Both the position numbers and the translations under genes were made by a program. A stretch of 64,000 nucleotides of DNA from Oceanisphaera litoralis (GTDB lineage: Bacteria; Pseudomonadota; Gammaproteobacteria; Enterobacterales; Aeromonadaceae), in contig NZ_JAFBBE010000008.1 in the NCBI RefSeq assembly GCF_016907015.1, forward strand, positions 62,001-126,000, in the 5' to 3' direction. The stretch's first letter is position 1. Every line of letters begins with the position of its first letter. Below, in pieces: positions 1 through 12,562 of the stretch. The notes under the pieces are model-generated. The model saw only the letters and a program-made list of their open reading frames with translations. It was not told the DNA's origin and did not search any database.

Positions 1-2075
<2,075 letters not shown>

Positions 2076-2095
2076 GTTTGGCCAATAATGATGAT

Positions 2096-2120
2096 GAAAA
2101 ATAAAGCCCCGTATGGGGCC
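2096..2120 (-). terminator. terminator-like hairpin in the secA leader (possible attenuator)
   Basis: On the minus strand a GCCCC/GGGGC stem with a four-base loop is followed by TTTATTTTT. It ends about 20 bases before the secA ATG. The shape is that of an intrinsic terminator, yet it lies between the putative secA promoter and secA itself, so it could act as an attenuator or translational switch. A regulatory role is inference. Confidence 0.45.
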
Positions 2121-2130
2121 GAACTCTTGG

Positions 2131-2244
2131 TCAGGCAAACAGGCGCCGTATGCCCGGTATCAGGATAATTAAACAGATATGGAGATTAAGCAGCAAAGAT
2201 TCAAGGACTGCAAGCATTGCCGACGTCCGGCGTGGTAACAGCAT
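2131..2244 (-). CDS. possible 37-codon leader ORF upstream of secA
   Basis: An ATG frame of 37 codons ends 55 bases before the secA start. Its product has a basic N-terminus (MLLPRRTS), a hydrophobic stretch (roughly [15 protein letters not shown]) and ends in PGIRRLFA. The same frame is open back to about 2376 but without a good earlier start. It occupies the secM position of Enterobacteria, and the GIR near the end faintly recalls the SecM arrest sequence, but it is far shorter and has no clear Shine-Dalgarno. It may be chance. A possible secA promoter (TTGCTG-17-TTTAAT) lies inside it. Confidence 0.2.
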   Translation of the reverse strand: MLLPRRTSAMLAVLESLLLNLHICLIILIPGIRRLFA

Positions 2245-2331
2245 GCCGGTATCCGGCGTCAGGGTGGATACTGCCGGCCCATGACAAACGGCCTGACACC
2301 ACAACGGGAATACAGAAAAACAGACGCACAG

Positions 2332-2366
2332 AAAACACGCCGGCGCGGAGAGGATGCCGGCGTGTC
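2332..2366 (-). terminator. intrinsic terminator after lpxC
   Basis: A perfect 10-bp inverted repeat (ACACGCCGGC / GCCGGCGTGT, positions 2335-2344 and 2356-2365) is followed on the minus strand by TTT and further T-rich sequence. It lies 20 bases after the lpxC stop, so much of the dcw transcript probably ends here. Confidence 0.6.
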
Positions 2367-2385
2367 TTCTGTGGCCTCATTGGGT

Positions 2386-3309
2386 TCAGGCAGGGCTGAA
2401 CGCGGTATCGTAGTAACGAATCGGCGACTCGGCACCCTGTTCACCAAAGGTGACCATTTCCCAGGCTTCGGTATTGGCCAGCATGGCGCGCAGCAGCTTG
2501 TTGTTCAGGGCATGACCGGTCTTGTAGGCGCAGAACTCGCCCAGAATGCTGTGATTGCACATATAGAGATCACCGATGGCATCCAGCATCTTGTGTTTGA
2601 CAAACTCGTTGGGGTAACGCAAACCGTCGTCGTTAAGCACCTTGTAGTCGTCCAGCACCACTGCGTTTTCCAGGCTGCCGCCCAGGGCCAGATTCTGGGA
2701 ATGCAGATATTCGATATCCCGCATAAACCCGAAGGTCCTGGCCCGGCTCAGCTCCTTGACGAAGGCCGCACCGGAAAAATCCAGCACCAGATGCTGACTC
2801 TGACCTTCAAACACCGGATGCTTGAAGTCGATGGTCAGATCCATCTTGAAGCCGCCGCGATAAGGCCGGAATTCCGCCCACTTGTCGCCGTCTTCTACTC
2901 GTACCGGCTGCTTGATGCGAATGAAACGCTTGAGCGCATTCAGTTCGCGAATACCGCCGGACTGCAGCAGATAGATGAAGGGATGTGAACTGCCGTCCAT
3001 CACCGGCACCTCGGGGGCATCCACCTCGATAACCAGGTTATCGATGCCCAGACCCGCCAGGGCGGCAGACAAGTGCTCTATGGTCGAGACCCTCCCCCCC
3101 TGCTCATTGACCAAAGCGGTACAGAGCATGGTGTCCTTGACCAGGGCGGCATCGGCTCGAATATCGACCTGCGGGTCCAGATCGGTACGACGAAATACAA
3201 TACCTGTATTGGCCGGCGCCGGCACAAATGTCATTTGCACCTTGTGTCCGGAATGCAGGCCGATTCCGGTGGCCTGCACGGTATTTTTCAACGTTCGTTG
3301 TCTAATCAT
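2386..3309 (-). CDS. lpxC: UDP-3-O-acyl-N-acetylglucosamine deacetylase
   Basis: LpxC catalyses the zinc-dependent committed step of lipid A synthesis, removing the N-acetyl group of UDP-3-O-acyl-GlcNAc in the cytoplasm. The 307 residues match the family length (~305). Zinc ligands are visible: H79 (STIEH), H239 and D243 (HKMLD), with the catalytic H266 in GHALNN. It follows ftsZ by a 97-base gap holding its own promoter, so it can be expressed apart from the division genes. Elsewhere FtsH proteolysis also controls LpxC level. Confidence 0.98.
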   Translation of the reverse strand: MIRQRTLKNTVQATGIGLHSGHKVQMTFVPAPANTGIVFRRTDLDPQVDIRADAALVKDTMLCTALVNEQGGRVSTIEHLSAALAGLGIDNLVIEVDAPEVPVMDGSSHPFIYLLQSGGIRELNALKRFIRIKQPVRVEDGDKWAEFRPYRGGFKMDLTIDFKHPVFEGQSQHLVLDFSGAAFVKELSRARTFGFMRDIEYLHSQNLALGGSLENAVVLDDYKVLNDDGLRYPNEFVKHKMLDAIGDLYMCNHSILGEFCAYKTGHALNNKLLRAMLANTEAWEMVTFGEQGAESPIRYYDTAFSPA

Positions 3310-3364
3310 AAGGTTGTCCGCAAGTCAAAAGGGCCCTATTCGAACCGAATTCAAATGGTCCGAT

Positions 3365-3393
3365 ATGTTAGCACAATAATCCGCCATCGCCAA
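3365..3393 (-). promoter_or_regulatory. probable sigma-70 promoter of lpxC
   Basis: TTGGCG, a 17-base spacer and TAACAT lie on the minus strand in the ftsZ-lpxC gap, predicting a leader of about 50 bases. The spacing is ideal and the hexamers moderate. Confidence 0.45.
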
Positions 3394-3406
3394 TTGAGAG
3401 CCTTTC

Positions 3407-4549
3407 TCAGTCGGCCTGCTTGCGCAAAAACGCCGGAATATCCAGGTAATCCATATCGGATTTGGCCTGGGTGGCGTCGGCGTTCACCACCAGTTTTCCG
3501 GCCTGCTCTTCACGCTGCGTTTCCACCTGACGCATGCCGTTATCGTCGCGGTTGCTGGTACCCGACTTGACCAGGGTGATGTCCGGCTTGCGCTCGGCAC
3601 CGATACCGGTGGCCACTACTGTGACCCGCAGCTCGTCGCTGATGTCCGGATCCAGTACCGTCCCCACCACCACGGTGGCATTTTCGGAGGCAAAGGCCTT
3701 GACCGCATTACCCACGGTTTCAAACTCTTCGATGGTCATGTCCAGACCGGCGGTGATGTTGACCAGGATGCCGCGGGCACCGGCCAGATCCACGTCTTCC
3801 AGCAGCGGGCTGGAGATCGCTTTTTCGGCCGCTTCTTCGGCCCTGTCTTCACCGGTGGCGTGGCCGGTACCCATCATGGCAGTACCCATTTCACGCATCA
3901 CGGTGCGCACATCGGCAAAGTCGACGTTGATCAGGCCCGGACGGGTGATCAGCTCGGCGATACCCTGCACCGCGCCCAACAGCACGTCGTTGGCGGCCTT
4001 GAAGGCGTCCAGCAGGGAAATACCACGGCCCAGCACCTTCAACAGCTTGTCGTTGGGAATGGTGATCAGCGAGTCGACATGCTTGGCCAACTCGTTGATG
4101 CCCTGCTGGGCGTAGTTCATCCGCTTCTTGCCCTCGAAGGCAAACGGCTTGGTGACCACGGCCACGGTCAGAATACCCAGCTCCTTGGCCACTTCGGCCA
4201 CCACGGGAGCGGCACCGGTACCGGTACCGCCGCCCATGCCGGCGGCAATAAACACCATGTCGGCGCCGTCCAGCAGATCGCGAATGGCATCCCTGTCTTC
4301 CAGTGCCGCATCCCGGCCGACTTCCGGGTTGGCCCCGGCGCCCAGTCCCTTGGTGATGTCGCCACCCACCTGCAGGGTGCGCGAGGCACTGGAGTTGCGC
4401 AGGGCCTGGGCATCGGTATTGATGGCCAGAAACTCCACGCCTTCCAGGTTTTCACGCACCATGTGTTCGACGGCATTACCGCCGCCGCCACCGACACCCA
4501 CCACTTTAATGACGGCTTCCTGCTCATGATCATTCATTAATTCAAACAT
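3407..4549 (-). CDS. ftsZ: cell division GTPase FtsZ
   Basis: FtsZ is the tubulin homologue that polymerises into the Z-ring. I start it at the ATG of [16 protein letters not shown], preceded by GGAGAG; longer upstream readings are not conserved. The product is 380 residues. The GTP-binding GGGTGTG signature is at residues 106-112. The C-terminus [15 protein letters not shown] is the conserved peptide that binds FtsA and ZipA. It follows ftsA in the standard order. Confidence 0.98.
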   Translation of the reverse strand: MFELMNDHEQEAVIKVVGVGGGGGNAVEHMVRENLEGVEFLAINTDAQALRNSSASRTLQVGGDITKGLGAGANPEVGRDAALEDRDAIRDLLDGADMVFIAAGMGGGTGTGAAPVVAEVAKELGILTVAVVTKPFAFEGKKRMNYAQQGINELAKHVDSLITIPNDKLLKVLGRGISLLDAFKAANDVLLGAVQGIAELITRPGLINVDFADVRTVMREMGTAMMGTGHATGEDRAEEAAEKAISSPLLEDVDLAGARGILVNITAGLDMTIEEFETVGNAVKAFASENATVVVGTVLDPDISDELRVTVVATGIGAERKPDITLVKSGTSNRDDNGMRQVETQREEQAGKLVVNADATQAKSDMDYLDIPAFLRKQAD

Positions 4550-4606
4550 AAGGCTCTCTCCGCTTTGCTCTTGGTTGCTTACTATCAGTATCAAATACTG
4601 CCAAGG

Positions 4607-5863
4607 TTAAAATTCGCCACGCAGCCAGTATCCGACCCGTTTCAACAGCCCGGTAACACTGGATTTGCTTTTATAGTCCTGTTGAGGCATCGATTGATGC
4701 TCCTTGCCGTAATGCAACAAGCCGACGGCGGTGGAGTACACCGGTGTTTCAACATAATCCGATAAGCCTTTTACCCCGGCCGGCTGGCCAATACGCACCT
4801 GACACTGGAAGATCTGCTCGGCACATTCCACCAGGCCTTCTATCTGTGCGGCACCGCCGGTCAGCACCAGTCCGGCGGCCAGCTGATGCTTGACCCCGGC
4901 TTTTTTCAGCTCGCCCTGTACCTTGCTCAACTCCTGATTGATCATGCCGAGCAGCTCGCTGTAACGCGGTTCTATCACCTCGGCCAGAGTCTGGCGCTGC
5001 AGACTGCGGGCCGGACGACCGCCCACGCTGGGCACCTCTATGGTGTCTTCCTTGCTGACCAGCCGGCTGAAGGCGCCACCGTGGCGCACCTTGATCGCTT
5101 CCGCATCGAGCGGCGGCGTGCCAAAGGCGTAGGCGATGTCGCTGGTCACAGTGCTGCCCGCATAGGGGATCACCTTGGTATGACGCAAGGCGCCGCCGGT
5201 AAACACCGCCATGTCCATGGTGCCCCCGCCGATATCCACCACGCAGACACCCAGTTCTTTCTCGTCATCGGTCAGCACCGCATAACTCGATGCCAGGGCG
5301 CTGAAAATCAGCTGGTCTACCCGCAACCCCAGTCGTTCCACGCACTTTTCTATATTGCGCGCCATGTCGTTGTGACAGGTGATCAGATGCACCTTGGCGT
5401 GCATGCGCACCCCCGACAGCCCGATGGGATTCTTGATCCCCTCCTGGAAGTCGATGGAGTACTCCTGGGGCAGCACATGCAGCACCCTGTGCTCATCGGA
5501 CAGTCGCACCGACTTGGCGGTATGGATCACGCTGTCCACGTCTTCCTGAGTCACTTCTTCATCGGAAATCGGCACCATGCCGGTTTCGTTGCGGCACTCG
5601 ATATGCTTGCCCGACAATCCCAGGTAGACGGAGGTGATCTGACAATCCGCCATCATTTCGGCTTCATCCACCGCCCGCTTCAGCGACTTGACCACCGATT
5701 CGAGATCGTTGACGCCGCCTTTGTCCATTCCCTTCGAGGAATGGCTGCCAAGCCCGATGATATTCAGATCGCCATCCGGTAACACTTCCCCTACCAGGGC
5801 CGTGACCTTAGCCGTGCCGATATCAAGCCCGACGATCAGATTTCGTTCCGTGCTTTTTGTCAT
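4607..5863 (-). CDS. ftsA: cell division protein FtsA
   Basis: FtsA is the actin-like ATPase that tethers FtsZ filaments to the membrane. The chosen start (MTKSTERNLIVGLDIGTAKV) gives 418 residues, against 420 in E. coli. The first phosphate loop is GLDIGTAKV, and the extreme C-terminus (GLLKRVGYWLRGEF) is the amphipathic membrane-targeting helix. The start lies 41 bases inside the end of ftsQ, implying translational coupling. A 34-residue in-frame N-terminal extension was rejected as unlike the family. Confidence 0.97.
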   Translation of the reverse strand: MTKSTERNLIVGLDIGTAKVTALVGEVLPDGDLNIIGLGSHSSKGMDKGGVNDLESVVKSLKRAVDEAEMMADCQITSVYLGLSGKHIECRNETGMVPISDEEVTQEDVDSVIHTAKSVRLSDEHRVLHVLPQEYSIDFQEGIKNPIGLSGVRMHAKVHLITCHNDMARNIEKCVERLGLRVDQLIFSALASSYAVLTDDEKELGVCVVDIGGGTMDMAVFTGGALRHTKVIPYAGSTVTSDIAYAFGTPPLDAEAIKVRHGGAFSRLVSKEDTIEVPSVGGRPARSLQRQTLAEVIEPRYSELLGMINQELSKVQGELKKAGVKHQLAAGLVLTGGAAQIEGLVECAEQIFQCQVRIGQPAGVKGLSDYVETPVYSTAVGLLHYGKEHQSMPQQDYKSKSSVTGLLKRVGYWLRGEF

Positions 5864-6590
5864 TATCTGTCTCTTCGTCCTGCTTCCATCCCACTGCCAG
5901 CCCGGTATCGTAACGCAGATCGAGATAAGCCACTCGCTCCCGCTCCGCAATGCCCGGATAGACATCGATAAATCGTTGCAAACGGGCCTCGAGATCCTCG
6001 CGCCCCAGCAACAGCGTAACCCCGTCCGACAGGGTCAGTTCCCAGGAGCGCCGAGGGGTAAGGTGAACCCGCTCGATTCGATAACCCCCGGGTTGTAACA
6101 ATTTCTGCACACTGCGATATCCCTCCAGCACCCTGTTCGATTCTTCATCCGGCCCCGACAGGGAGACCAGACTCGGATCATCATGGCGCACCTGAAAGAT
6201 CTCGCCATGGGCATTCACCATGGCATCCTGATTCCACCGGGCCGCCACCGGCTGCTCCACGATGTAAACCCGCAGTATGTCGGGCCATTGCTTGCGCACC
6301 GACGCCTGATAAACCCAGGGCAGCGACTGCAGTTGTTGCTGTACCCTGTCCACTTCCAGGGTGAAGAAGTTGCCGACCTCCGGCAACGCCAGCACCGACT
6401 GACGCACTTCTTCCCGGCTGAGATAGTGCTGCTCGCCCTGAATCATCAGGCTGTTGACCGGTACCTGATTGGCCGCCGTCATCCATATCACCAACAACCA
6501 CAGCCCCCACAGCAGCGCCGACAGCACCGCCAGAAAGAAGCTCAGGCCGCCGATAAAGGCCAGCCGGGTACGGATTGCGACAGCGCTCAT
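5823..6590 (-). CDS. ftsQ: cell division protein FtsQ
   Basis: FtsQ is a bitopic inner-membrane protein that joins FtsB and FtsL in the divisome core. The product is 255 residues. A short cytoplasmic N-terminus is followed by one transmembrane segment (about residues 8-34), then a periplasmic POTRA domain beginning near VPVNSLMIQG and the FtsQ beta-domain. Its ATG lies one base after the ddlB stop. An upstream ATG (13 residues longer, W-rich) overlaps ddlB and was not chosen. Confidence 0.95.
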   Translation of the reverse strand: MSAVAIRTRLAFIGGLSFFLAVLSALLWGLWLLVIWMTAANQVPVNSLMIQGEQHYLSREEVRQSVLALPEVGNFFTLEVDRVQQQLQSLPWVYQASVRKQWPDILRVYIVEQPVAARWNQDAMVNAHGEIFQVRHDDPSLVSLSGPDEESNRVLEGYRSVQKLLQPGGYRIERVHLTPRRSWELTLSDGVTLLLGREDLEARLQRFIDVYPGIAERERVAYLDLRYDTGLAVGWKQDEETDNDKKHGTKSDRRA

Positions 6591-6591
6591 A

Positions 6592-7509
6592 TCAGTACGC
6601 CATTTCCAGTACCGCCACCACCAGCTCATCGAACGACAGGCCGGCCACCCTGGCGGACTTGGGGACCAGGCTGGTTTCGGTCATGCCCGGCACCGTATTC
6701 ACCTCCAGCAGCCACCAGCGGCCCTGTTTGTCCTGCATCAGATCGACCCGGCCCCAGCCACTGGCGGCCACGGCCTTGAAAGCCGCCAGGCTCAGTGCAC
6801 CCAGCGCCTGTTCATCGGCCTCGTTCAGGCCGCAGGGGCACAGGTATTCGGTATCACCGGACTGGTACTTGGCCGAGTAATCATAGAAATCGTGGCTGGT
6901 ACGCAACCGGATCGCCGGTAGCGCCTGTTCACCCAGTATGCTGACCGTGTATTCATCGCCTTCGATAAAGCGCTCGATCAGCACCTCGTCATCAAACGCG
7001 AAGGCCTCTTCCACGGCCCGGGCCAGGGCCTCGGCATCGGCCGCCTTGGTCATGCCGATGCTGGAGCCTTCGTGAGAGGGCTTGACGAACACGGGGCCGT
7101 CAAACTGCGCCATCAACGCCGACGCATCCTCGGCCCTGAAGCTGTTCCTGTGCACCACGCGAAAGTCGGCGGTGGGCAACCCCATCGCCTGCCAGACCTG
7201 CTTGGTACGAGCCTTGTCCATCGCCAGCGCCGCCCCCAGCACCCGGGAACCGGTATAGGGCACACCAAGGTGTTCCAGCGCGCCCTGCAGGGTTCCGTCT
7301 TCACCACCCCGACCATGAACCACGATAAAGGCCCGATCGAAGGCGTCTTCCTTCAGTCGCGCCAGGGGGGTGTCCCGGGGGTCCATGCCGTGGGCGTCCA
7401 CCCCGGCCCGCTGCAGACCGGCCAGTACCGCCGCACCGGAGCGCAGCGACACTTCCCGCTCGGCGGAATGGCCACCGAACAATACCGCGACTTTACCGAA
7501 CTCTGTCAT
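6592..7509 (-). CDS. ddlB: D-alanine-D-alanine ligase
   Basis: This ATP-grasp enzyme makes D-Ala-D-Ala, the terminal dipeptide of the peptidoglycan stem, in the cytoplasm. The 305 residues match DdlB (306 in E. coli). Recognisable features are the N-terminal [19 protein letters not shown] and the C-terminal VDLMQD...[12 protein letters not shown], which carries metal-binding Glu and Asn residues. It overlaps the murC stop by four bases (ATGA). Confidence 0.97.
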   Translation of the reverse strand: MTEFGKVAVLFGGHSAEREVSLRSGAAVLAGLQRAGVDAHGMDPRDTPLARLKEDAFDRAFIVVHGRGGEDGTLQGALEHLGVPYTGSRVLGAALAMDKARTKQVWQAMGLPTADFRVVHRNSFRAEDASALMAQFDGPVFVKPSHEGSSIGMTKAADAEALARAVEEAFAFDDEVLIERFIEGDEYTVSILGEQALPAIRLRTSHDFYDYSAKYQSGDTEYLCPCGLNEADEQALGALSLAAFKAVAASGWGRVDLMQDKQGRWWLLEVNTVPGMTETSLVPKSARVAGLSFDELVVAVLEMAY

Positions 7510-8969
7510 GCCTGCTCTCCCTGTTGCTTCATCGCTTCAATCGATAGCCGTAGCCGGCCCAGCTTGCGGGCCAGGCCACCCACATTACCGGCGCCCTGGG
7601 TCAGCACCAGATCACCGTCTTGCAGCAGCTCCGCCAGCGCCGCCGGTACCTCGTCGGGACTGGCCACATAGATAGGCTCCAGATGACCACGACTGCGAAT
7701 GGATCGACACAGGGCGCGACTGTCGGCACCGGGGATGGGCGCTTCGCCGGCACTGTATACCTCAAGCAGGATCAGCACATCGCTTTTCGACAGCACCTCG
7801 ACAAAATCTTCATACAGATCCCGGGTCCGGCTGTAACGGTGCGGCTGATAGATGGTGACCAGCCGACGCTCGGGCCAGCCGGCGCGCACCGCATTCTGGG
7901 TGGCGCGCACTTCGCTCGGGTGGTGCCCATAGTCATCCACCAGCTTGACCAGGCCGCGGCCGGTCTCGAATTCGCCGTATTGCTGAAAGCGGCGGCCGAC
8001 GCCTTCGAATTTCATCAGCGCCGCCAGTATGGCATCGTCGGCTACCCCGTCTTCACAGGCCACGGCAATGGCGGCGGCGGCGTTCTGGGCATTGTGACGG
8101 CCGGGCAGGTTGAGCTGCACCTCCAGGCAATCACCATCGGGACGGCACACCTTGAAACGGCTGTGATCCCGTTGCTGGCTGAAGGCCTCGATCCGGTAGT
8201 CCGCATCCTCGGCAAAACCGTAGGTAACAAACTGACGACCGATGCGCGGCATCAGTTCGCGCACCACCTCGTCGTCGACACAGAGCACCGCCAGACCGTA
8301 GAACGGCAGGTTGTGCAGAAAATCGACGAAGGTGGTTTCCAGCTTGCTGAAATCGCCACCGTAGGTGTCCATGTGATCCGCTTCGATATTGGTAACGATG
8401 GACACCATCGGCTGCAGGTGCAGGAAGGAGGCATCGCTTTCGTCGGCTTCGGCAATCAGGTAGCGGCTGGAGCCAAGACGGGCGTTGCAACCGGCGCCGT
8501 TGAGCAGGCCGCCGATGACAAAGGTCGGATCCATGCCCGCCTCGCCATAAATGCTGGCGACCAGGCTGGTGGTAGTCGTCTTGCCGTGGGTACCGGCCAC
8601 CGCCACCCCGTGGCGAAAACGCATCAGCTCGGCCAGCATTTCGGCCCGGCGCACCACCGGAATACGCAGCTTCCGGGCCGCCACCAACTCGGGGTTGTCG
8701 GCCTTGATGGCAGTGGAAACCACCACCACGCTGACATTGGCGACCTGTTCCGGGGCATGCCCCAGATAAATGGTGGCGCCCATCGCCGCCAGGCGGTCGG
8801 TGACCGGGTTGTAGGCGATATCGGAACCGGAAATGACATAGCCTTCGTTGGCCAGCACCTCGGCAATACCGCCCATACCGGCACCACCGATGCCGATAAA
8901 GTGGATGCGTCGTACCCGTCTCATCTCGGGGACCATGCTTCTGAGTTTTGCCAGTTCAACCTTGGTCAT
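7506..8969 (-). CDS. murC: UDP-N-acetylmuramate-L-alanine ligase
   Basis: MurC adds L-Ala to UDP-MurNAc, the first amino-acid ligation of peptidoglycan synthesis. From [10 protein letters not shown] the product is 487 residues. The Rossmann-like [16 protein letters not shown] and the ATP loop [10 protein letters not shown] are clear. A 52-residue upstream extension of the frame overlaps murG and is not conserved. It sits 13 bases after murG. Confidence 0.97.
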   Translation of the reverse strand: MTKVELAKLRSMVPEMRRVRRIHFIGIGGAGMGGIAEVLANEGYVISGSDIAYNPVTDRLAAMGATIYLGHAPEQVANVSVVVVSTAIKADNPELVAARKLRIPVVRRAEMLAELMRFRHGVAVAGTHGKTTTTSLVASIYGEAGMDPTFVIGGLLNGAGCNARLGSSRYLIAEADESDASFLHLQPMVSIVTNIEADHMDTYGGDFSKLETTFVDFLHNLPFYGLAVLCVDDEVVRELMPRIGRQFVTYGFAEDADYRIEAFSQQRDHSRFKVCRPDGDCLEVQLNLPGRHNAQNAAAAIAVACEDGVADDAILAALMKFEGVGRRFQQYGEFETGRGLVKLVDDYGHHPSEVRATQNAVRAGWPERRLVTIYQPHRYSRTRDLYEDFVEVLSKSDVLILLEVYSAGEAPIPGADSRALCRSIRSRGHLEPIYVASPDEVPAALAELLQDGDLVLTQGAGNVGGLARKLGRLRLSIEAMKQQGEQA

Positions 8970-8982
8970 GCCATTCTCTCGT

Positions 8983-10056
8983 TTATTTCGCCACGGCGCG
9001 CAGGCACTCGGCCACCCGCTCCGCAGCATCGGTAATCGCCAGCGACCGGGCGCGGCTGGCCATGGCCAGCAGTTGCGCCCGGTTATCGCCAAGTTGTTGT
9101 AATTGTGCCGCCAGACCTTCCGCATTCAGCTCGGTCTGAGGCAGCAATACGGCCGCCCCCTTGTCGGACAGAGAGCGCGCATTTTTGGTCTGGTGGTCAT
9201 CTACCGCATGAGGCAGCGGTACGAACAGGGCAGCCACACCGGCGGCGGCCACTTCCGACACCGTCAAGGCTCCCGCCCGGCAGACCACCAGATCCGCCGC
9301 GCCATAGGCCGCCGCCATATCGTCGATAAAATCGCTCACCTCGGCCTCGATACCGAGCGCCTCATAGGCCTGGCGCACCGCCTCGGCGTTGCCCTTGCCG
9401 GTCTGATGCCGCACCTGTATCTTGCCGGCTCGGGCCACCGCCTCGGGCAGGGTGTCGTTCAGTATTCTGGCCCCCAGGCTGCCCCCCACCACCAGCAGCC
9501 GCAACGGCCGGGGTTCGATGGAAATGCGCTCGGCCGGTGCCGGTAACGCCAGCACGTCCGGGCGTACCGGATTGCCAACCACGGCGGTATTGTCGGCCTC
9601 GGCGAAGGCGCCGGGGAAGGCCATCAGCACGCGTTGGGCGATGCGTGCCAGCAAACGGTTGGTCAGGCCCGCGGCGGCATTCTGCTCGTGCAGCACCAGC
9701 GGAATGCCCGCCAGTCTTGCCGCCACGCCACCGGGCCCGGCGGCGAAGCCCCCCATGCCCAGCACCACCTGCGGCTGCACCTGACGCAACACTCGCCGCG
9801 CCTGACAGACCGCCTTCAGGATCTGGAACGGCGCCAGCAGCTTGCGCTTGAGGCCGTTGCCGCGCACACCGGCGATGGCAATGGTATGCAGCGGATAGCC
9901 GTGTTTCGGTACCAGTTGGGCTTCCATCCGCTCGGCGGTACCCAGCCAGTGAATATCCCAGCCTTCGGCCCGTAGCCGATCCGCCACCGCCAGTCCGGGA
10001 AAGACATGGCCCCCGGTGCCACCGGCCATCACCAGCAGGGTTTTGGGCTTGCTCAT
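8983..10056 (-). CDS. murG: UDP-GlcNAc:lipid I N-acetylglucosaminyltransferase
   Basis: MurG is a GT-B glycosyltransferase at the inner face of the membrane that converts lipid I to lipid II. The product is 357 residues starting at [10 protein letters not shown]. The two glycine-rich loops [14 protein letters not shown] and [11 protein letters not shown] are diagnostic. The ATG overlaps the ftsW stop by four bases. The same frame is open for a further 240 codons into ftsW but has no family features there. Confidence 0.97.
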   Translation of the reverse strand: MSKPKTLLVMAGGTGGHVFPGLAVADRLRAEGWDIHWLGTAERMEAQLVPKHGYPLHTIAIAGVRGNGLKRKLLAPFQILKAVCQARRVLRQVQPQVVLGMGGFAAGPGGVAARLAGIPLVLHEQNAAAGLTNRLLARIAQRVLMAFPGAFAEADNTAVVGNPVRPDVLALPAPAERISIEPRPLRLLVVGGSLGARILNDTLPEAVARAGKIQVRHQTGKGNAEAVRQAYEALGIEAEVSDFIDDMAAAYGAADLVVCRAGALTVSEVAAAGVAALFVPLPHAVDDHQTKNARSLSDKGAAVLLPQTELNAEGLAAQLQQLGDNRAQLLAMASRARSLAITDAAERVAECLRAVAK

Positions 10057-11228
10057 GTCGCCTCCCGTTGTCGTGCCTGCATGTGATCCCGTCGCCACTC
10101 GAAGTCGATGCGCACCAGAATGCACACGGCGGTGGTGATCACCAGCAGGCTGGAGCCGCCGTAGCTGACCAGCGGCAGGGTCAGGCCCTTGGTGGGCAGC
10201 ATGCCCGAGGCCGCGCCCACGTTCACCACCGTCTGGAAGCTGAACCAGATGCCGATGCCCATGGCAAGATAACCTTCGTACTGACGGCCGCCCAGCAGGA
10301 CTTTCTGGCCGATATGCAGCGCCTTGAACGCCAGCCAGGCCTGCAGCAGCAGCACCAGCAGCACGCCGGTAAAGCCCAGCTCTTCGCCGAGAATGGCGAA
10401 CACGAAATCGGTATGGGCCTCGGGCAGATATTCCAGCTTCTGAATGGAGTTGCCCAGTCCTTCGCCAAACCAGCCGCCGCGACCGAAGGCCATCAGCGAC
10501 TGAGTCAGCTGATAACCGCTGCCGAAGGGATCTTCCCAGGGGTTGAGAAAGGAGGTCACCCGCCGAATACGATAGGGCGCACTGATGATCAGAAAGGTCA
10601 GCAGGCCGGCGCCCAGCCCCACCAGACTCAAAAACTGGCTGAGCCGGGCCCCGGCCAGAAACAGCATGCCGAGGGTGGTGACGAACAGCACGACCACAGA
10701 GCCCAGATCCGGCTGCTGCAGCAACAGCACCGACATCACCCCCATCACCGCCAGCGGCTTGAGAAAGCCCTTCCACTGGCCCCGAACTTCATCCTGCCGG
10801 CGAACCAGATAACCGGCCAGGAAGGTAAACAGCGCCAGCTTGGCAATTTCCGCCGGTTGCACGTTCAGCGGCCCCAGCGGCAGCCAGCGCTGACTGCCGT
10901 TGATTTCACGTCCCACCAGCAGCACCACCACCAGCAGCACGATTGCCAGCACCAGAAACCCGGTGTTGCATTGCTGCCAGCGGGCCATGGGCACCTGCAG
11001 TATCAGGCTGGCCAGCATCAGGCAGATCAGCAGAAAAGCGCCGTGCCGCTTGACGAAATAGAAGGGGTCATTGCCAATGTTGATGCCCTCGGCAATGGAA
11101 GCCGACGACACCATCACCAGGCCGATGGCCATCAGCGACAACGCCAATATCACCAGCTGCCGATCGTAGATCAGCCCCTGGGAGGGCCGCAGCAACCAGC
11201 CGCTGCCGGAGGAAGGCCACCACTTCAT
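10053..11228 (-). CDS. ftsW: FtsW, septal SEDS glycosyltransferase
   Basis: FtsW polymerises septal peptidoglycan from lipid II together with FtsI. The product is 391 residues with a short cytoplasmic N-terminus ([11 protein letters not shown]) and about ten transmembrane segments. The SEDS region [18 protein letters not shown] is present. The ATG is preceded by GGAGGCGAT. The ribosome-binding region is a tandem copy of the one following murD, creating a seven-codon mini-ORF between the two genes. Confidence 0.96.
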   Translation of the reverse strand: MKWWPSSGSGWLLRPSQGLIYDRQLVILALSLMAIGLVMVSSASIAEGINIGNDPFYFVKRHGAFLLICLMLASLILQVPMARWQQCNTGFLVLAIVLLVVVLLVGREINGSQRWLPLGPLNVQPAEIAKLALFTFLAGYLVRRQDEVRGQWKGFLKPLAVMGVMSVLLLQQPDLGSVVVLFVTTLGMLFLAGARLSQFLSLVGLGAGLLTFLIISAPYRIRRVTSFLNPWEDPFGSGYQLTQSLMAFGRGGWFGEGLGNSIQKLEYLPEAHTDFVFAILGEELGFTGVLLVLLLQAWLAFKALHIGQKVLLGGRQYEGYLAMGIGIWFSFQTVVNVGAASGMLPTKGLTLPLVSYGGSSLLVITTAVCILVRIDFEWRRDHMQARQREAT

Positions 11229-11263
11229 ATCGCCTCCACCAGGTTCATAGCGCCTCCACCAGG
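11224..11263 (-). repeat. 20-bp tandem duplication of RBS plus start codon at the murD/ftsW junction
   Basis: Two adjacent 20-base copies (11224-11243 and 11244-11263) of CCTGGTGGAGGCGnTATGAA differ at a single base. Each carries GGAGG and an ATG. The upstream copy covers the murD stop (TGA), the downstream copy provides the ftsW start. Confidence 0.9.
11225..11248 (-). CDS. seven-codon mini-ORF coupling murD to ftsW
   Basis: ATG AAC CTG GTG GAG GCG ATA TGA. Its ATG overlaps the murD stop by four bases and its TGA overlaps the ftsW ATG by four bases. It has a GGAGG ribosome-binding site inherited from the duplication. Ribosomes terminating murD could restart here and then restart at ftsW. 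Whether it is translated is inference. Confidence 0.4.
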   Translation of the reverse strand: MNLVEAI

Positions 11264-12558
11264 GCGATAAAGTGCTCGCCCCGTTTCTGATAGCTGGGAT
11301 ACATGTCCAGACTGGCACAGGCCGGTGCCAGCAGCACCCAGTCGCCGGGCCTGGCCTGCCCGGCACACCAGGCTACCGCCTCTTCCAGAGTCGCCACCTC
11401 ATGGGTGTTGTCGGCAAGCTGAAGCAATTGAGCGCTGTCCTGCCCGAAGCAGACCATACCGGCAACGACGCCCTCGAGCAGGGGCACCAGAGGCCCGAAA
11501 TCCTGGCCCTTGCCCTGGCCGCCGGCAATCAGCCACAGCCGGCCAGAGACCGCATCCTGGATACCGGCGATGGCCGCCAGGGTGGCGCCCACATTGGTCG
11601 CCTTGGTGTCGTTGACCCAGCACACACCGTTTTTCTCGGCCACAAACTGGCACCGGTGCGCCAGACCGCCGAAGCGGCGCAACACCCTGAGCTGAACGTC
11701 AACGGCAATACCGGCCTGATCCGCCAGCGCCATCGCCGCCAGCGCATTGAGCTGGTTGTGAGCGCCGATGATCTTCAGCGCCGACACCGGCAACACCGGC
11801 TCGCCGAAGCGGCTCAGCCAGAGCTCGCCGTCCTGTTCCATGCGGCCATATTCCGCCGAATCCAGGCCGAAGCTGACGGCGGCCTGCGCTTGCCGCGGCC
11901 GGGTCTCGCCGTCTTCCCGGTTGTACACCGCAAGTTCGGCCCCTTCATAGATACCCAGCTTGGTATCGCGGTAATGGGCCAGCGAGTCGTAACGATCCAG
12001 GTGATCTTCGCTGATATTGAGCACGGTGGCGGCACAGGCCCGCAGGCCGGGGGTGGTTTCCAGCTGAAAGCTGGACAACTCCAGCACCGCCAGCGCCAGT
12101 GGTGGCTGCCCTGTCTGCCGCTGCAACAGGTCCAGCGCCGGTATGCCGATATTACCGCCCACCCCGACCCGGATGCCTGCCTCGGCCGCCATCTCTCCGA
12201 CCAGGGTGGTCACTGTGCTCTTGCCGTTGGAGCCGGTAATGGCGACGATGGGGGCGGTGCACTCGCGTACGAACAGCTCGATGTCGCCGACAATCTCGAT
12301 GCCGGCGGCCAATGCCTGCTGCAGCTCGGGGCTGGTCAGCGGCAGGCCGGGGCTGACGATAATCAGCTCGGCCGCCAGTATCGGCGCCAGGCTCAGGCCA
12401 CCGAAGTGATGCTCGGTCTGCGCGGGCAACTGCTCGGCGCCCGGGGGCCGGGCACGGGTATCCATCACCACGGGGCTGACGCCTCGCTGCAGGCAGTAAC
12501 GCAGACAGGAAAGTCCCGTCTGCCCCAGGCCAATAATCAGGATACGCTCGGGTAACAT
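11245..12558 (-). CDS. murD: UDP-N-acetylmuramoylalanine-D-glutamate ligase
   Basis: MurD adds D-Glu to UDP-MurNAc-L-Ala. The 437 residues match the family (438). The N-terminal [12 protein letters not shown] and the ATP loop [11 protein letters not shown] are clear. It lies four bases after mraY and ends ALVEAL inside the 20-bp duplication described at the ftsW boundary. Confidence 0.97.
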   Translation of the reverse strand: MLPERILIIGLGQTGLSCLRYCLQRGVSPVVMDTRARPPGAEQLPAQTEHHFGGLSLAPILAAELIIVSPGLPLTSPELQQALAAGIEIVGDIELFVRECTAPIVAITGSNGKSTVTTLVGEMAAEAGIRVGVGGNIGIPALDLLQRQTGQPPLALAVLELSSFQLETTPGLRACAATVLNISEDHLDRYDSLAHYRDTKLGIYEGAELAVYNREDGETRPRQAQAAVSFGLDSAEYGRMEQDGELWLSRFGEPVLPVSALKIIGAHNQLNALAAMALADQAGIAVDVQLRVLRRFGGLAHRCQFVAEKNGVCWVNDTKATNVGATLAAIAGIQDAVSGRLWLIAGGQGKGQDFGPLVPLLEGVVAGMVCFGQDSAQLLQLADNTHEVATLEEAVAWCAGQARPGDWVLLAPACASLDMYPSYQKRGEHFIALVEAL

Positions 12559-12562
12559 ACGC

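Noticed and set aside
2259-2447. 62-codon frame spanning the lpxC stop as a secM candidate
   Set aside because: It overlaps the lpxC end and terminator, is arginine-rich with no signal peptide, and ends too far from secA.
7620-9035. Long plus-strand open frame of 471 codons opposite murC
   Set aside because: It is the GC-rich antisense shadow of a clearly functional murC, with no family features and a His/Gly/Gln-heavy composition typical of shadows.
10057-10776. 240-codon N-terminal extension of murG
   Set aside because: Arginine- and glycine-rich low-complexity reading inside ftsW in another frame; MurG family proteins start at MSKPK here.
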